Source of the DNA: an uncultured Gemmatimonadota bacterium
GTDB lineage: Bacteria; Gemmatimonadota; Gemmatimonadetes; Gemmatimonadales; Gemmatimonadaceae
NCBI GenBank assembly: GCA_903882745.1
Contig: CAIRYG010000014.1
Location: 186,001-250,000, forward strand
Length of the DNA: 64,000 nt
Direction of reading: 5' to 3'
The translations under genes were made by a program, and so were the position numbers. The notes under the pieces are model-generated. The model was given only the letters and a program-made list of their open reading frames with translations, ran no database searches and had not been told where the DNA came from. Of the stretch, positions 34,698-44,119 are shown one piece after another (the first letter of the stretch is position 1; every line of letters begins with the position of its first letter).

Positions 34698-35228
34698 ATG
34701 CACCCCGCACACCCCGTACATCCCGTACACCTTGTGCTCGTCGGGTTGCCGGGGAGTGGAAAGAGCACGGTGGGGCGCGCTGTCGCCGAGCGACTGGGGC
34801 GCCCGTTCATGGATTTTGATCGTGAAATCGAGCGCCGTGAGGGGGCGACGGTGGCCCAGCTCTTTGCCGATCGTGGCGAGCCCTGGTTCCGCGACCAGGA
34901 GCGGGCACTCACGAACGAACTCGCCCAAAAACTGGGGATGGTCCTTGCCCCGGGGGGCGGCTGGATGGCGAATCCTGGGTGCTATGAGGCGATCAAAAAC
35001 TGTGCAGTTGTGGTCTATCTGCGTGTGACACCGGAGACAGCGCTCTCCCGAATGGGCGCCGAACGGGGGACCCGACCGCTGCTGAGTCGGGCTGATCCGC
35101 TGGCCGAACTGCACAATTTGAAAACAGCGCGAGAATCAGCCTATCTGCAAGCAAATCATACGGTTAGCACTGAATTGATGTCGCTTGTTGAGGTCGTTGA
35201 TACCATAGTAGTGCTTGCGGGGGGCTGA
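34698..35228 (+). CDS. aroK: Shikimate kinase
   Basis: 176 residues from ATG 34698, usual length. P-loop GLPGSGKST, shikimate-binding DFDREIE and GGGW (LAPGGGWM), and the Arg-containing lid region near RGTRPLL are present. It phosphorylates shikimate at O3. A TTG at 34671 inside aroC would give a version nine residues longer, so the start is not certain. The start region has short repeats (CACCCCGTACATCCCGTACA), giving MHPAHPVHPVH. Confidence 0.92.
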   Translation: MHPAHPVHPVHLVLVGLPGSGKSTVGRAVAERLGRPFMDFDREIERREGATVAQLFADRGEPWFRDQERALTNELAQKLGMVLAPGGGWMANPGCYEAIKNCAVVVYLRVTPETALSRMGAERGTRPLLSRADPLAELHNLKTARESAYLQANHTVSTELMSLVEVVDTIVVLAGG

Positions 35229-35249
35229 ACCCCGGACTACCATAGGTCG

Positions 35250-35276
35250 TTGATAGGGTAGTCACACAACTATAGA
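35250..35276 (+). promoter_or_regulatory. topA: Possible topA promoter
   Basis: TTGATA and TATAGA separated by 15 bases, 65 bases before the topA start in a 112-base intergenic gap. The spacing is a little short for a housekeeping promoter, so this is tentative. Confidence 0.3.
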
Positions 35277-35340
35277 GTGTCCGCCCCACAACGGAGGCCG
35301 CCGCCCAGACGGCCGTCGCGCGGGGCTCTTCATACGATCC

Positions 35341-37776
35341 ATGGCCACCAAGAAGAAAGCCACCGTCACAAAGAAGAAGACCGCGACCAAGAAGGTCGCG
35401 GCCACCAAGAAGGCTGTCGCCAAGCGCCGGTCCAAGGCGCCTGAGGTCGAGCCAGTCGAGGAAGAGGTCGAAGCTGGGGTACCCAGCGGCAAGGCACTGG
35501 TGATCGTCGAGTCGCCCGCCAAGGCCAAGACCATCGGCAAGTACCTGGGCTCGAGCTACGCCGTCAAGGCGACCGTCGGTCATATCCGCGACCTTCCGGC
35601 CAAGACACTGGGGATCGACCTCGAAGACCACTTCGAGCCCGACTACGTCACGATTCCTGGAAAAGAAAAGACAGTCGCCGAGTTGAAGGCGGCGGCAAAG
35701 ATTTCGCGCGCGGTGTTCATCGCCACCGACCCTGATCGCGAGGGTGAGGCGATTGCGTGGCACGTGTACAGCCAGATCAAGGGCAAGAACGCGCCGCCGA
35801 TCAAGCGTGTGCTCTTTCACGAAATCACCAAGGATGCGGTGAATCGTGCGATCGAGCGTGCTGGTGACATCAATCAGGAGAAGGTGGACGCGCAGCAGGC
35901 GCGTCGTGTGCTGGATCGCCTGGTCGGCTACAAGGCGAGCCCGGTGCTCTGGAAAACGGTGAAGAAGGGCTTGAGTGCCGGCCGCGTGCAGACCGTTGCG
36001 CTGCGTATTCTCGTGGAGCGCGAGCGCGAGATCCGCGCGTTCAATCCCGTGGAGTACTGGACTATCGCCGCGGCGCTGTCGCACGACGGGCAGGCGTTCA
36101 CCGCCAAGCTGCACCATCTCGACGGCAACAAGCCGATCATTCCGACCGGCGACATGGCACGGGCGCTCGTTGCGGATGTCGCGACGCGCAACATCTTCGA
36201 TGTCACCGACATCAAGCGTCGTGAGCGCCGCAAGAATCCCGCGGAGCCGTTCAAGACGTCAACGCTTCAGCAGGAAGCGGCAAAGAAGCTCGGCTACGGT
36301 TCGAAGCGCACCATGCGGTTGGCGCAGAACCTGTACGAAGGTATCGAGCTCGGAAAGGTGGAGGGCTCGGTCGGTCTGATCACGTACATGCGTACCGACT
36401 CCACCCGTATTTCTGAGACGGCAGTGGCGGCGGCGCGCGAATATCTGCTGACGCAGTACCCCGAAGCCTTCTTGGCCAAGGCGCCGATGATGTACGGCGC
36501 TGCGGGCGATACGAACGCGCAGGACGCGCACGAAGGCATCCGCCCCACCGACCCGGTGCGTACGCCGGAATCGGTTCAGAAATATTTGTCGCCCGAACAG
36601 TTCAAGTTGTATCAGCTCATCTGGCAGCGTTTCATGGCGAGCCAGATGGCACCGGCGGTATTCGATACCACCACCGTGGATTTCGATTTCGCCGGGGCTG
36701 ACCATCGCTACCTGTTCCGCGCGACCGGCTCCGTGATCAAGTTCCAGGGCTTCCTCTCGCTCTACAAGGAGGCGCGCGAGGAAGGCGACTCCAAGGCGCT
36801 TGAGGACGAGCAGGCACTCCCCGCGATCGAAGCAGGGGAGAAGGTCCCGGTCAAGGAAGTGAAGCCGACGCAGCACTTCACCGAGCCGCCTCCGCGCTAT
36901 TCGGAAGCGAGTCTCGTGAAGGAGCTCGAACGCCTCGGCATCGGCCGCCCGTCGACGTACGCGAGCATCATCAGCACGCTCACCGAGCGGCATTACGCCG
37001 AGCTCGAGCAGCGCCGCTTCTTCCCCACGCCGCTCGGCGAGAGCGTGGAGAAGGTGATGGTCAAGCAGTTCCCCAACGAGTTCGATGTGACCTTCACCGC
37101 TCGCATGGAACGCGAGCTCGACAAGGTCGAAGGCGGGGAGATGCCCTGGGTGGACGTGCTCACCGAGTTCTGGGGGCCGTTCGACACTGCGCTCTCGTCG
37201 GTGAACTACGAAGGGCTCATTCACGCGGCGCATGATTTGAGTGCGCTCGAGACCGAGAAGTGCCCGCTCGATGGCGGAAAGCTCCTGGCGAAGGGCGGAT
37301 TCTTTGGCCCGTTCGTCGCCTGCGAGAATCATCCCAAGACCTGCAAATACACGCGCCCGCTTAAGGGCGAGCGTGTGCCGCCTGTGCTCACCGAGTATCA
37401 GTGCACGCAGTGCGACAAGATGATGGTGGTGCGCCGTGGTCGGAGTGGCGAGTTCCTCGGGTGCAGCACGTTCCCGAAGTGCCGCGGCACGCGGTCAATG
37501 CCGACTGGCGTCAAGTGCCCCAAGGACGGCGGTGACATTGCCGCGCGCCGCTCGAAGAAGCGCGGCAAGGCGTTCTACGGGTGCGAGAATTATCCGAACT
37601 GCGATTTCGTCTGCTGGGACAAGCCGGTGAACGAACCCTGTCCGGACTGCGGGTTTATTGGCGCCGAGGCCAAGAGCAATAAGACACGCGGCAGTTTCCG
37701 GAAATGTCTCAAGTGCACCAATGAGTGGAGTGTCGTAGATCCGGCTGATGTGGAGGCAGAAGGTGCTGCGCAGTAG
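35341..37776 (+). CDS. topA: DNA topoisomerase I (type IA)
   Basis: 811 residues. A basic Lys/Ala/Thr-rich tail (about 1-40, KKK repeats) precedes the Toprim domain (VIVESPAKAKTIGKYL, DPDREGEAIAWH). The catalytic tyrosine is Tyr349 in ITYMRTDSTRIS. The C-terminus has several four-Cys zinc ribbons (CPLDGG..., CTQCDK...CSTFPKC, CPKDGG...CENYPNC, CPDCG...CLKC). It relaxes negative supercoils. The histone-like N-terminal tail is an addition not found in E. coli TopA. Confidence 0.97.
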   Translation: MATKKKATVTKKKTATKKVAATKKAVAKRRSKAPEVEPVEEEVEAGVPSGKALVIVESPAKAKTIGKYLGSSYAVKATVGHIRDLPAKTLGIDLEDHFEPDYVTIPGKEKTVAELKAAAKISRAVFIATDPDREGEAIAWHVYSQIKGKNAPPIKRVLFHEITKDAVNRAIERAGDINQEKVDAQQARRVLDRLVGYKASPVLWKTVKKGLSAGRVQTVALRILVEREREIRAFNPVEYWTIAAALSHDGQAFTAKLHHLDGNKPIIPTGDMARALVADVATRNIFDVTDIKRRERRKNPAEPFKTSTLQQEAAKKLGYGSKRTMRLAQNLYEGIELGKVEGSVGLITYMRTDSTRISETAVAAAREYLLTQYPEAFLAKAPMMYGAAGDTNAQDAHEGIRPTDPVRTPESVQKYLSPEQFKLYQLIWQRFMASQMAPAVFDTTTVDFDFAGADHRYLFRATGSVIKFQGFLSLYKEAREEGDSKALEDEQALPAIEAGEKVPVKEVKPTQHFTEPPPRYSEASLVKELERLGIGRPSTYASIISTLTERHYAELEQRRFFPTPLGESVEKVMVKQFPNEFDVTFTARMERELDKVEGGEMPWVDVLTEFWGPFDTALSSVNYEGLIHAAHDLSALETEKCPLDGGKLLAKGGFFGPFVACENHPKTCKYTRPLKGERVPPVLTEYQCTQCDKMMVVRRGRSGEFLGCSTFPKCRGTRSMPTGVKCPKDGGDIAARRSKKRGKAFYGCENYPNCDFVCWDKPVNEPCPDCGFIGAEAKSNKTRGSFRKCLKCTNEWSVVDPADVEAEGAAQ

Positions 37777-39070
37777 CCGCGGCGGCACGCACGCCCTCGT
37801 GCGCGCTGTCGCGTTCGGACTGGCAGGGGTGATGGCGCTCGCGACGATCCCGTCGCGGGCGCTGTCGGCGCAGGGGCGACTCGCGTCACCGGTCAAGGAC
37901 AGTACGCTGGTCGCCCTGGACGACAATGGATTGCGGATTCACTCCGTGGATGGGCGCCGCCAGTTCAAGCTGCGCGGTTTTCTGCTCCTCGACGGACGAT
38001 TCGTGCCGAGCGACCGGACCGACGCGCTCCCGAACGGATTCGCGATCCGCCTCTCGCGACTGATCGTGGACGTGAATGTGAATCCGTGGCTTGCCGTCCG
38101 TCTCATGCCCGATTTCTACGTGACGGGTGGTACGCCGGCCATGGCCGATGCATTCTTCGACGTCTACTTCTCGAAGCGGTGGTGGTTGCGCGTCGGCAAG
38201 CAGAAGACGGTCTTCGGCTGGGAACGGTGGCAGTTCGAGACCGACATGGCCTTCGCCGAACGATCGATCGCGAGCATGCTCGGCTCAAATCGTGACGAGG
38301 GTGCCGTGCTCACCGCCGACCTCGCGAACGGTCGTGGCGAGGTGGCGTTCGGCGTCTTCAACGGGATCCCGGACGGCGGAGCGAACGGCGATGGTGATGC
38401 GAACGATGCGAAGGATTTCGAGGCGCGCGTGCTTTTGCGTCCTGTCATCCGGCCGGCGTCGCAAGGGTGGACGATCGGTGCTTCCGCCACGCACGGCGTG
38501 ATGCGAGCGGCGGGGACCAGTCTCGGCCTCCCGCACTTCTCAACGGTGGCAGCGAGCCAGTTCTTCAGTTTCCGTGAGTCGAGTGGAGCCATCGCTGACG
38601 GCGAGCGCGACCGACTCAACGCCTTCACCTTCGTGCACTTCGGCACGATGGGGTTCTACGCCGAAGGGTATCGCGATCAACAGATGGTGCGCCGAACGAC
38701 GACGCTCTCGCGCGTCTCGACCAGCGGGATGACCGCGGTCGTGGATTGGGTACTGACGGGAGAACCCTCGGTTCAAGGGGGCGTGAATCCGTCCAAGCCA
38801 TTCGACCCGGACAAAGGGCAGTGGGGGGCGTTCCAGATGGCGGCGCGCGTGGCCCACGTGGGGATCGGTGACGAGGCCTTCCCGGTGCTCGCGGACTCCG
38901 CCGTCGCAGCGAGATCGGCGACGGAACTTGGCGTGGACCTGAACTGGAACATCACGCGGCTCACCAAGGCGCAGCTGCAGCTCACGAACACCAGCTTCCG
39001 CTCAGGGGCCACGACTGGCAACAGGGCCGCGGAGCAGTTCGCATTGCTTCGACTGCAGCTCTACTTCTGA
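37748..39070 (+). CDS. Phosphate-selective porin O/P-like outer membrane porin
   Basis: 440 residues with a signal peptide ending at SALSAQG. The mature part is a beta-barrel of the OprO/OprP type: FKLRGFLLLDGRFV, IRLSRLIVDVNVNPWLAVRLMPDF, LRVGKQKTVFGWERWQ, a Gly/Asp-rich loop (DGGANGDGDANDAKD) and a terminal Phe (LRLQLYF). Substrate may be phosphate or another anion, which sequence cannot decide. ATG 37748 lies inside the end of topA in another frame; GTG 37763 or 37799 are alternative starts that would keep the signal peptide. Confidence 0.85.
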   Translation: MWRQKVLRSSRGGTHALVRAVAFGLAGVMALATIPSRALSAQGRLASPVKDSTLVALDDNGLRIHSVDGRRQFKLRGFLLLDGRFVPSDRTDALPNGFAIRLSRLIVDVNVNPWLAVRLMPDFYVTGGTPAMADAFFDVYFSKRWWLRVGKQKTVFGWERWQFETDMAFAERSIASMLGSNRDEGAVLTADLANGRGEVAFGVFNGIPDGGANGDGDANDAKDFEARVLLRPVIRPASQGWTIGASATHGVMRAAGTSLGLPHFSTVAASQFFSFRESSGAIADGERDRLNAFTFVHFGTMGFYAEGYRDQQMVRRTTTLSRVSTSGMTAVVDWVLTGEPSVQGGVNPSKPFDPDKGQWGAFQMAARVAHVGIGDEAFPVLADSAVAARSATELGVDLNWNITRLTKAQLQLTNTSFRSGATTGNRAAEQFALLRLQLYF

Positions 39071-39108
39071 TCACTCGCGCGCCGCTCCACGCGGGCCGCT
39101 CAATCGCC

Positions 39109-40461
39109 ATGACGTCGTCGAAGGAAATCCATATCGTAGGAGGCGGCCTCGCCGGGAGCGAGGCCGCTTGGCAGCTCGCGGAGCGTGGGCACACGGTGGT
39201 GCTGCATGAGATGCGCGGGGTGCGCGGCACTGAGGCCCATAAGACCGATCGGCTCGCCGAACTCGTGTGCTCCAACACGTTCAAGAGCACCGAGGTCACG
39301 AATGCGCACGGGCTGTTGAAGGCCGAGATGCGCGAACTGGGCTCGATCATCCTCACCGCGGCTGACGAAGCTCGGGTGGCGGCCGGGAGCGCGCTCGCGG
39401 TGGACCGCGATGTCTTCAGCGCGGCCGTTCATGATCGCATTCTGGCACACAAGAACATCACCGTCGTGCGCGAGGAGATGACCGCGCTCCCGTCGCCCGG
39501 GATCATCGCGACCGGCCCGCTCACCAGCGACGGGCTCGCCACGGCGATACGCGAGCGGCTGGGTGTGGAATCGCTCGCCTTCTACGATGCCATCGCGCCG
39601 ATCATCGCCGAGGAGTCGCTCGACCATTCGATCGTCTTCCGCGCGTCGCGGTACGGGAAGGAGACGATGGAAGGCGCCGAGGAGGGCGGAGCGTACTTGA
39701 ACTGCCCGATGGACAAGGCGCAGTACGAGGCGTTCATGGACGCGCTCGCGACGGCGGACCAGTTCACGAGCCACGAGTTCGACAAGGTGCCGTACTTCGA
39801 GGGGTGCATGCCCGTTGAGGAGATGGCGCGTCGCGGGCGCGAATCGTTGCGCTTCGGCCCAATGAAGCCGGTCGGGCTCGATGATCCGCGCACGGGGCGC
39901 AGGCCCTGGGCGGTGGTGCAGCTCCGCAAGGAGGATCGCGCGGGGCGGATGTGGAATATCGTGGGATTTCAAACCCGATTGCGGATCCCTGAGCAGCAGC
40001 GCGTGCTCAAGATGGTGCCAGGGCTCGAGAACGCCGAGTTCCTGCGCTTCGGGAGCATCCATCGGAACTCGTATGTGAACTCGCCGGCGTCGCTCACGCC
40101 ACATCTCAGTCTGCGCGATGATCCGCAGGTGATGTTCGCCGGGCAGATCACTGGTGTGGAGGGCTACACCGAGAGCACCGCGACGGGGATCATGGCGGCG
40201 ATGAATCTCGACCGGATGCTGCGCGGGCTCGAACCGGTGGTCCCGCCGCCGACCACGATGCTTGGCGCGCTCTATCGGTATCTGCGCGAGGCGGATCCGA
40301 AGCACTTCCAGCCGATGAACGCGAACTTCGGGTTGTTGGAGGAGTTGAACCTGGTGCCGCGCGACAAGGGGAAGAAGCGGGAGATGTATGCGGAGCGGGC
40401 GCTGACGGCGCTGCGCGGGTGGGTTGGGAAACTGGGGACTACGGTGAGCTACCGCGCTTAG
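39109..40461 (+). CDS. trmFO: Methylenetetrahydrofolate-tRNA-(uracil-5-)-methyltransferase TrmFO
   Basis: 450 residues, full length. An N-terminal FAD-binding site (IVGGGLAGSEAAWQLAERG) and family segments NTFKSTEVTNAHGLLKAEM, EEMARRGRESLRFGPMKPVGL and GQITGVEGYTESTATG are seen. It makes the conserved T54 (m5U) of tRNA using methylene-THF and FADH2. It is the last gene before a region of different composition. Confidence 0.96.
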   Translation: MTSSKEIHIVGGGLAGSEAAWQLAERGHTVVLHEMRGVRGTEAHKTDRLAELVCSNTFKSTEVTNAHGLLKAEMRELGSIILTAADEARVAAGSALAVDRDVFSAAVHDRILAHKNITVVREEMTALPSPGIIATGPLTSDGLATAIRERLGVESLAFYDAIAPIIAEESLDHSIVFRASRYGKETMEGAEEGGAYLNCPMDKAQYEAFMDALATADQFTSHEFDKVPYFEGCMPVEEMARRGRESLRFGPMKPVGLDDPRTGRRPWAVVQLRKEDRAGRMWNIVGFQTRLRIPEQQRVLKMVPGLENAEFLRFGSIHRNSYVNSPASLTPHLSLRDDPQVMFAGQITGVEGYTESTATGIMAAMNLDRMLRGLEPVVPPPTTMLGALYRYLREADPKHFQPMNANFGLLEELNLVPRDKGKKREMYAERALTALRGWVGKLGTTVSYRA

Positions 40462-41038
40462 GGGCGGGTCTGAGCGCCAGATTGCAGCTGTCGGGGAATA
40501 GCTGACAGGCCTGACCGCATTCCCCCGATTCGCGAGGACAAGATCAGGTGCATCTTTGCTATGAGCCTCCGGTGTGAGTCTCGTCCAGTTCTCTAGAGTG
40601 CCTTGCCGAACATCGTGCACCGCCTCTTTCAGTTAAGGTCGCACCATTTCACAGAAATGGCATGCTTGCCTTCGATATTCTGACCTTCGGATAGGTAGCT
40701 CGGCTTTCGAATTCCTAGATGTGTCGGCACAGCTGAGCGCACAAAGTTGCGCGCTGCCGATCCGGATTCGAAAGAAGAATGTCACGCACTGACTGATTGC
40801 GTGGCTGGACGTCTACGATACCGGACGATCATCGTACGCACCTCGTTAAAGGCGATTGCCGATGATCGCCGCAGAGCGGAGGTCGATGGGAGAGAGTCGC
40901 TCACGCTGCGCGTACGCGGTGAGTCGGCAGGTAATCCGCTACCAGTACACCGCTGTCGTCATCGTCTCGTCCAACCTGTCAAGCGACCGTTCGAAATGTA
41001 CGATTGGTACGATTCCCGAGTCCCCGGAGGAAGCTGTC
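40462..41038. other. 577-base non-coding, AT-richer stretch
   Basis: No convincing gene on either strand. In the 60 bases 40621-40680 I count 28 G+C, against 42 of 60 in 39841-39900 inside trmFO. The start has an imperfect hairpin (CAGCT...AGCTG at 40486-40505), possibly the trmFO terminator. The stretch may be the left junction or decayed part of a transferred segment; no repeat or integrase remnant was recognised. Confidence 0.6.
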
Positions 41039-42805
41039 ATGAATCGGAACCTCAAAGCAATAGGACTTTTCGCTCTTGCGACGTTTATCGTGGGATTTCG
41101 CACTGCCGTCGCGCGACATCAACCCCCCGGACCGAAGTCAGCGGTCGGCGCCGTACCGCGCTCGGACGCCAAGAGCGGCTTGGATTCCGCATTTCTTGCG
41201 ATTGAAGCACAAGTACCCGGATTCGCGGGGCTCTACATTGACGAGAGCGGAGAGCCGGTTGTATTGACGAAGCACGATGGAAGTCGTGTTCAAACAACCG
41301 CGCTAGTTCAGGCCTTCCTGTCGGGGCGAAGGCACTCGGGGAAAGGAATCAAGTTTGCGCACGCTAACTACAGCATCGCCGAACTCACGACATGGCGAGA
41401 GGCGCTACGCTCGGCCTTCTACATTCCGGGTGTGGCGACCGTTGGCATTCAACACCAGTACAATCGCATTCTCGTCGGTGTTGTCGGGAACGACGCTGAG
41501 CGAGCTGTCCTACAGCGGGCTCGTGACCTCGGAATACCGCGGGAAGCGATTCGGATTGAAGACAGGCAGGGAATCAATATTGTTTCGTCGCTGCATAACG
41601 ACAACAGTCGCCCGGTGCGTGCGGGGACGTCGACTGAACACGTCGGCTCACTCGGATGCTGCTACCCTTGCACAATTGGCTTCAACGCCTTCTCGAACTA
41701 CCCGAGTGAGCTCCCGGGGGAACTGTACATAACGGCGTCGCACTGCACTCGATATCCATGGGACAACACGACCGCAGATAGTCTGTACAAGCGGGACACC
41801 ACTACGAACTACGTTTCTCTCATTGGAACGAAGGCATTCGATAGGCCTGGATTTTCCTGTCCTGACAGCGTTGGAGCCAGTTGTAGATACGCCGATGCAG
41901 CCGCGGTTAGGTACATCGGTACCGTGCACCCGGATTTCGGAAAGATCGCGATCCCTTCGGCTATGAACGACAGCGCTTCATCTATTTCTGGGTCATTGTA
42001 CGTCGCCTATGATGATGTCGTTTGGCCGCTTGTTGGTGACTCGCTCGATGCTATCGGCATAAGCACCGGGCGGAAGCGCGGCGTGGTCACATGCGCTTCG
42101 TGCGACGAATACGCGTTCTTGACCAACAAGTTCTTTCTCATGCAGGCGGAGCTGGCTGTCGAATCACATCCCGGAGACAGCGGCGGACCGGTCTTTCGGT
42201 ACAACGCCGAAGACGGTACGGCGTCGCTTGCTGGCGTGATCTGGGCGGGCGGTGTCGGGGTGTCGGTTTCTTACTTCAGTCCGATTGGGGCGATTGAAGG
42301 TGACTTAGGTACACTGCGGAAGATGGATCGCTTTCCAGGCGACCGAGGCCCCCTCAGTGTTTCTGCCATTGCTCCAGGGATTGCGCCAGCTCCATATGAG
42401 GAACAGAGTTACAGTGCTGTCCTCGTCGGCGGAACTGGGACACTGACCTGCACGTGGACAGTCGACGAAGTCGAGCAGGAAGGAGCGGATGACTGCACCA
42501 TGGCATACACGAACACCGGGGCTCCGTTCACGGTCGCGGTGACGGTCCACGATGCGCACAGCCACTATTCCGGCTTCGAGAGGGAGGTCACTCCCTACAA
42601 TCCATGCTATCCGTACGATTGCGCTGAGTTCTTGCGGATCACTTCTTTGGGAACACGCTTCGCCACCGGAGGAAGCGCGAGTTTGACGTGGCATCCCGCT
42701 AGCTCATTTTCGGACGCGACATCGCAATCAGAATTTCGGAGGCCCGCTCGGGTCTCCCGTCAGCTGATTGGAACGCATAGCATCTATAGCTTGGGGGAAA
42801 AATGA
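41039..42805 (+). CDS. Secreted trypsin-like serine protease with C-terminal beta domain
   Basis: 588 residues from ATG 41039, with GGAGGA nine bases upstream. A signal peptide (LFALATFIVGF) is followed by a pro-like region of about 200 residues, then a chymotrypsin-fold protease with ITASHC (His), a candidate Asp in CRYADAAAV, and ESHPGDSGGPV (Ser). A late part (about 440-530, YSAVLVGGTGTLTCTWTVD) resembles a PKD/Ig-like domain. Many Cys (CCYPC, CASC, CYPYDC) suggest disulfides. Base and codon use differ from the neighbours. It overlaps the lipoprotein gene by 4 bases. Confidence 0.8.
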   Translation: MNRNLKAIGLFALATFIVGFRTAVARHQPPGPKSAVGAVPRSDAKSGLDSAFLAIEAQVPGFAGLYIDESGEPVVLTKHDGSRVQTTALVQAFLSGRRHSGKGIKFAHANYSIAELTTWREALRSAFYIPGVATVGIQHQYNRILVGVVGNDAERAVLQRARDLGIPREAIRIEDRQGINIVSSLHNDNSRPVRAGTSTEHVGSLGCCYPCTIGFNAFSNYPSELPGELYITASHCTRYPWDNTTADSLYKRDTTTNYVSLIGTKAFDRPGFSCPDSVGASCRYADAAAVRYIGTVHPDFGKIAIPSAMNDSASSISGSLYVAYDDVVWPLVGDSLDAIGISTGRKRGVVTCASCDEYAFLTNKFFLMQAELAVESHPGDSGGPVFRYNAEDGTASLAGVIWAGGVGVSVSYFSPIGAIEGDLGTLRKMDRFPGDRGPLSVSAIAPGIAPAPYEEQSYSAVLVGGTGTLTCTWTVDEVEQEGADDCTMAYTNTGAPFTVAVTVHDAHSHYSGFEREVTPYNPCYPYDCAEFLRITSLGTRFATGGSASLTWHPASSFSDATSQSEFRRPARVSRQLIGTHSIYSLGEK

Positions 42806-43377
42806 GGATGACCGAGCGTTTGTGCATAGCGACACTCAGCCTCGCTGGTCTGCTCGCAGGCTGTCAGGCCAACAATTTGACTCAGATCAGGGTCGGGTCG
42901 TCGCTGCCGAGTAATGCGACTCTTTTGGTCGATAGCGCCTCGTACCACCTGACGGTCAATGCGCTTGGATTCTACACGGGAACCGTTCGTGCATCGCTCC
43001 ACAATGCTGGAGCAAGCACACTCTACGTGCGCCGCGCTTGTGACACCGGAGACGTGCCCGGTGGACAGTTCCTTCGCCTGGCAGGCGATACGAGTAGCAG
43101 TCGTCTGTTGGTCGAGGGTGTGTGTAGCCTAGATGGGGTCCCGGTCAATCTCTTGCCCAACCCCATTTCAGTGCTACCGGGAACTACGTACTCCTGGACT
43201 GCGCACGTTGTGAGTTCTGGAACGAACGCACAGATCGCGCAGACTGCCGTCACCGGCAGGTTTCAGTTAGTGGTAATCGCAATGTCTGCCAACCGTCCGG
43301 GATCGTCGTATTTGGCTTCGGAGGTCTTGCCAGACAGCATGAGGACGTCGCCGATCATGACATACGCCTATCCCTGA
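42802..43377 (+). CDS. Hypothetical lipoprotein paired with the serine protease
   Basis: 191 residues from ATG 42802. Lipobox LLAGC (Cys about 21). The mature part seems all-beta: HLTVNALGFYTGTVRASLHN, ASTLYVRRAC, LLVEGVCSLDGVPVNLL and TTYSWTAHVVSSG. No family is recognised; it resembles an Ig-like or inhibitor-type sandwich. Its 4-base overlap with the protease gene and the shared atypical composition suggest that the two work together, e.g. as an anchored partner or inhibitor (inference). Confidence 0.7.
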   Translation: MRMTERLCIATLSLAGLLAGCQANNLTQIRVGSSLPSNATLLVDSASYHLTVNALGFYTGTVRASLHNAGASTLYVRRACDTGDVPGGQFLRLAGDTSSSRLLVEGVCSLDGVPVNLLPNPISVLPGTTYSWTAHVVSSGTNAQIAQTAVTGRFQLVVIAMSANRPGSSYLASEVLPDSMRTSPIMTYAYP

Positions 43378-43404
43378 CCGTTTGGATCGCAACCCGAAGC
43401 CGAA

Positions 43405-44076
43405 TCAGCGCCGCGTCGCGATCTTCGGCCACAACTCCGTCTGCGGGATCTCCCCCTCGAGCTCCCCGCGAACCCGGGCGGCGATCCCCTCCGCCGACTC
43501 CGGGTTCGCGATCAGATCGTAGTCGCGGACATCGATCTTGAGCACCGGGCACTTCCGGAAGCCGCCGATCCACCGCTCGTAACGCGCGTGAAGCGAAGCG
43601 AAGTACTCCGGGTCGGCGTCGCGCTCCTTGGGACGTCCGCGCGTCTGGATCCGATCGAGGATCGTCTCCAGCGGCGCATGCAGGTAGATCATCAGACGCG
43701 GGGGGCGCGCCGCCGGGGCGTGCAGCAGCTCGGCGTAGAGCTGCTGGTACAGCCCCCAGTCGTCCTCGCTCATGTAGCCCTGCTCGAACAGCCCGCGCGC
43801 GAAGATCTCGGCGTCTTCGTACCACGTGCGGTCGAGCACCCAACTTCCGCCCAATGCGCGCATGCGGCGCATGGACTTGAAGCGGGTGGCGAGGAAGTGC
43901 AGCTGCAGATGCATGCCGTACTTGTGCATCCCTTCGGAGCCCGAGTAGAACTTGTCGAGCCATGGGTTGTCGCCGTCGACGCTCTCCAACGCGTGCTGGA
44001 GACCGAAGCGCGCTGCGAGCGCTTGGGTGAGGGTCGTCTTGCCCGACCCGATCATGCCGGCGATACCGAGGAGCAT
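43405..44076 (-). CDS. Deoxynucleoside kinase (dNK/dAK-dGK family)
   Basis: 223 residues, usual length. P-loop GIAGMIGSGKTT, substrate-binding ESVDGDNPWLDKFY, the family DRTWYED motif (equivalent of DRSIYED), and an Arg-rich lid RIQTRGRPKERD. It salvages deoxynucleosides to monophosphates; specificity (dA/dG or broader) cannot be told. Longer N-terminal extensions in the frame lack conservation. It converges with the lipoprotein gene and is divergent from xerC. Confidence 0.92.
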   Translation of the reverse strand: MLLGIAGMIGSGKTTLTQALAARFGLQHALESVDGDNPWLDKFYSGSEGMHKYGMHLQLHFLATRFKSMRRMRALGGSWVLDRTWYEDAEIFARGLFEQGYMSEDDWGLYQQLYAELLHAPAARPPRLMIYLHAPLETILDRIQTRGRPKERDADPEYFASLHARYERWIGGFRKCPVLKIDVRDYDLIANPESAEGIAARVRGELEGEIPQTELWPKIATRR

Positions 44077-44119
44077 AGGGGAAGAAAGTTAGCGCTCTTG
44101 GGGATAGCTTACGAGTACC

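Noticed and set aside
39100-40620. 506-codon open frame opposite trmFO
   Set aside because: Covers the conserved trmFO gene exactly; low-complexity His/Arg composition.
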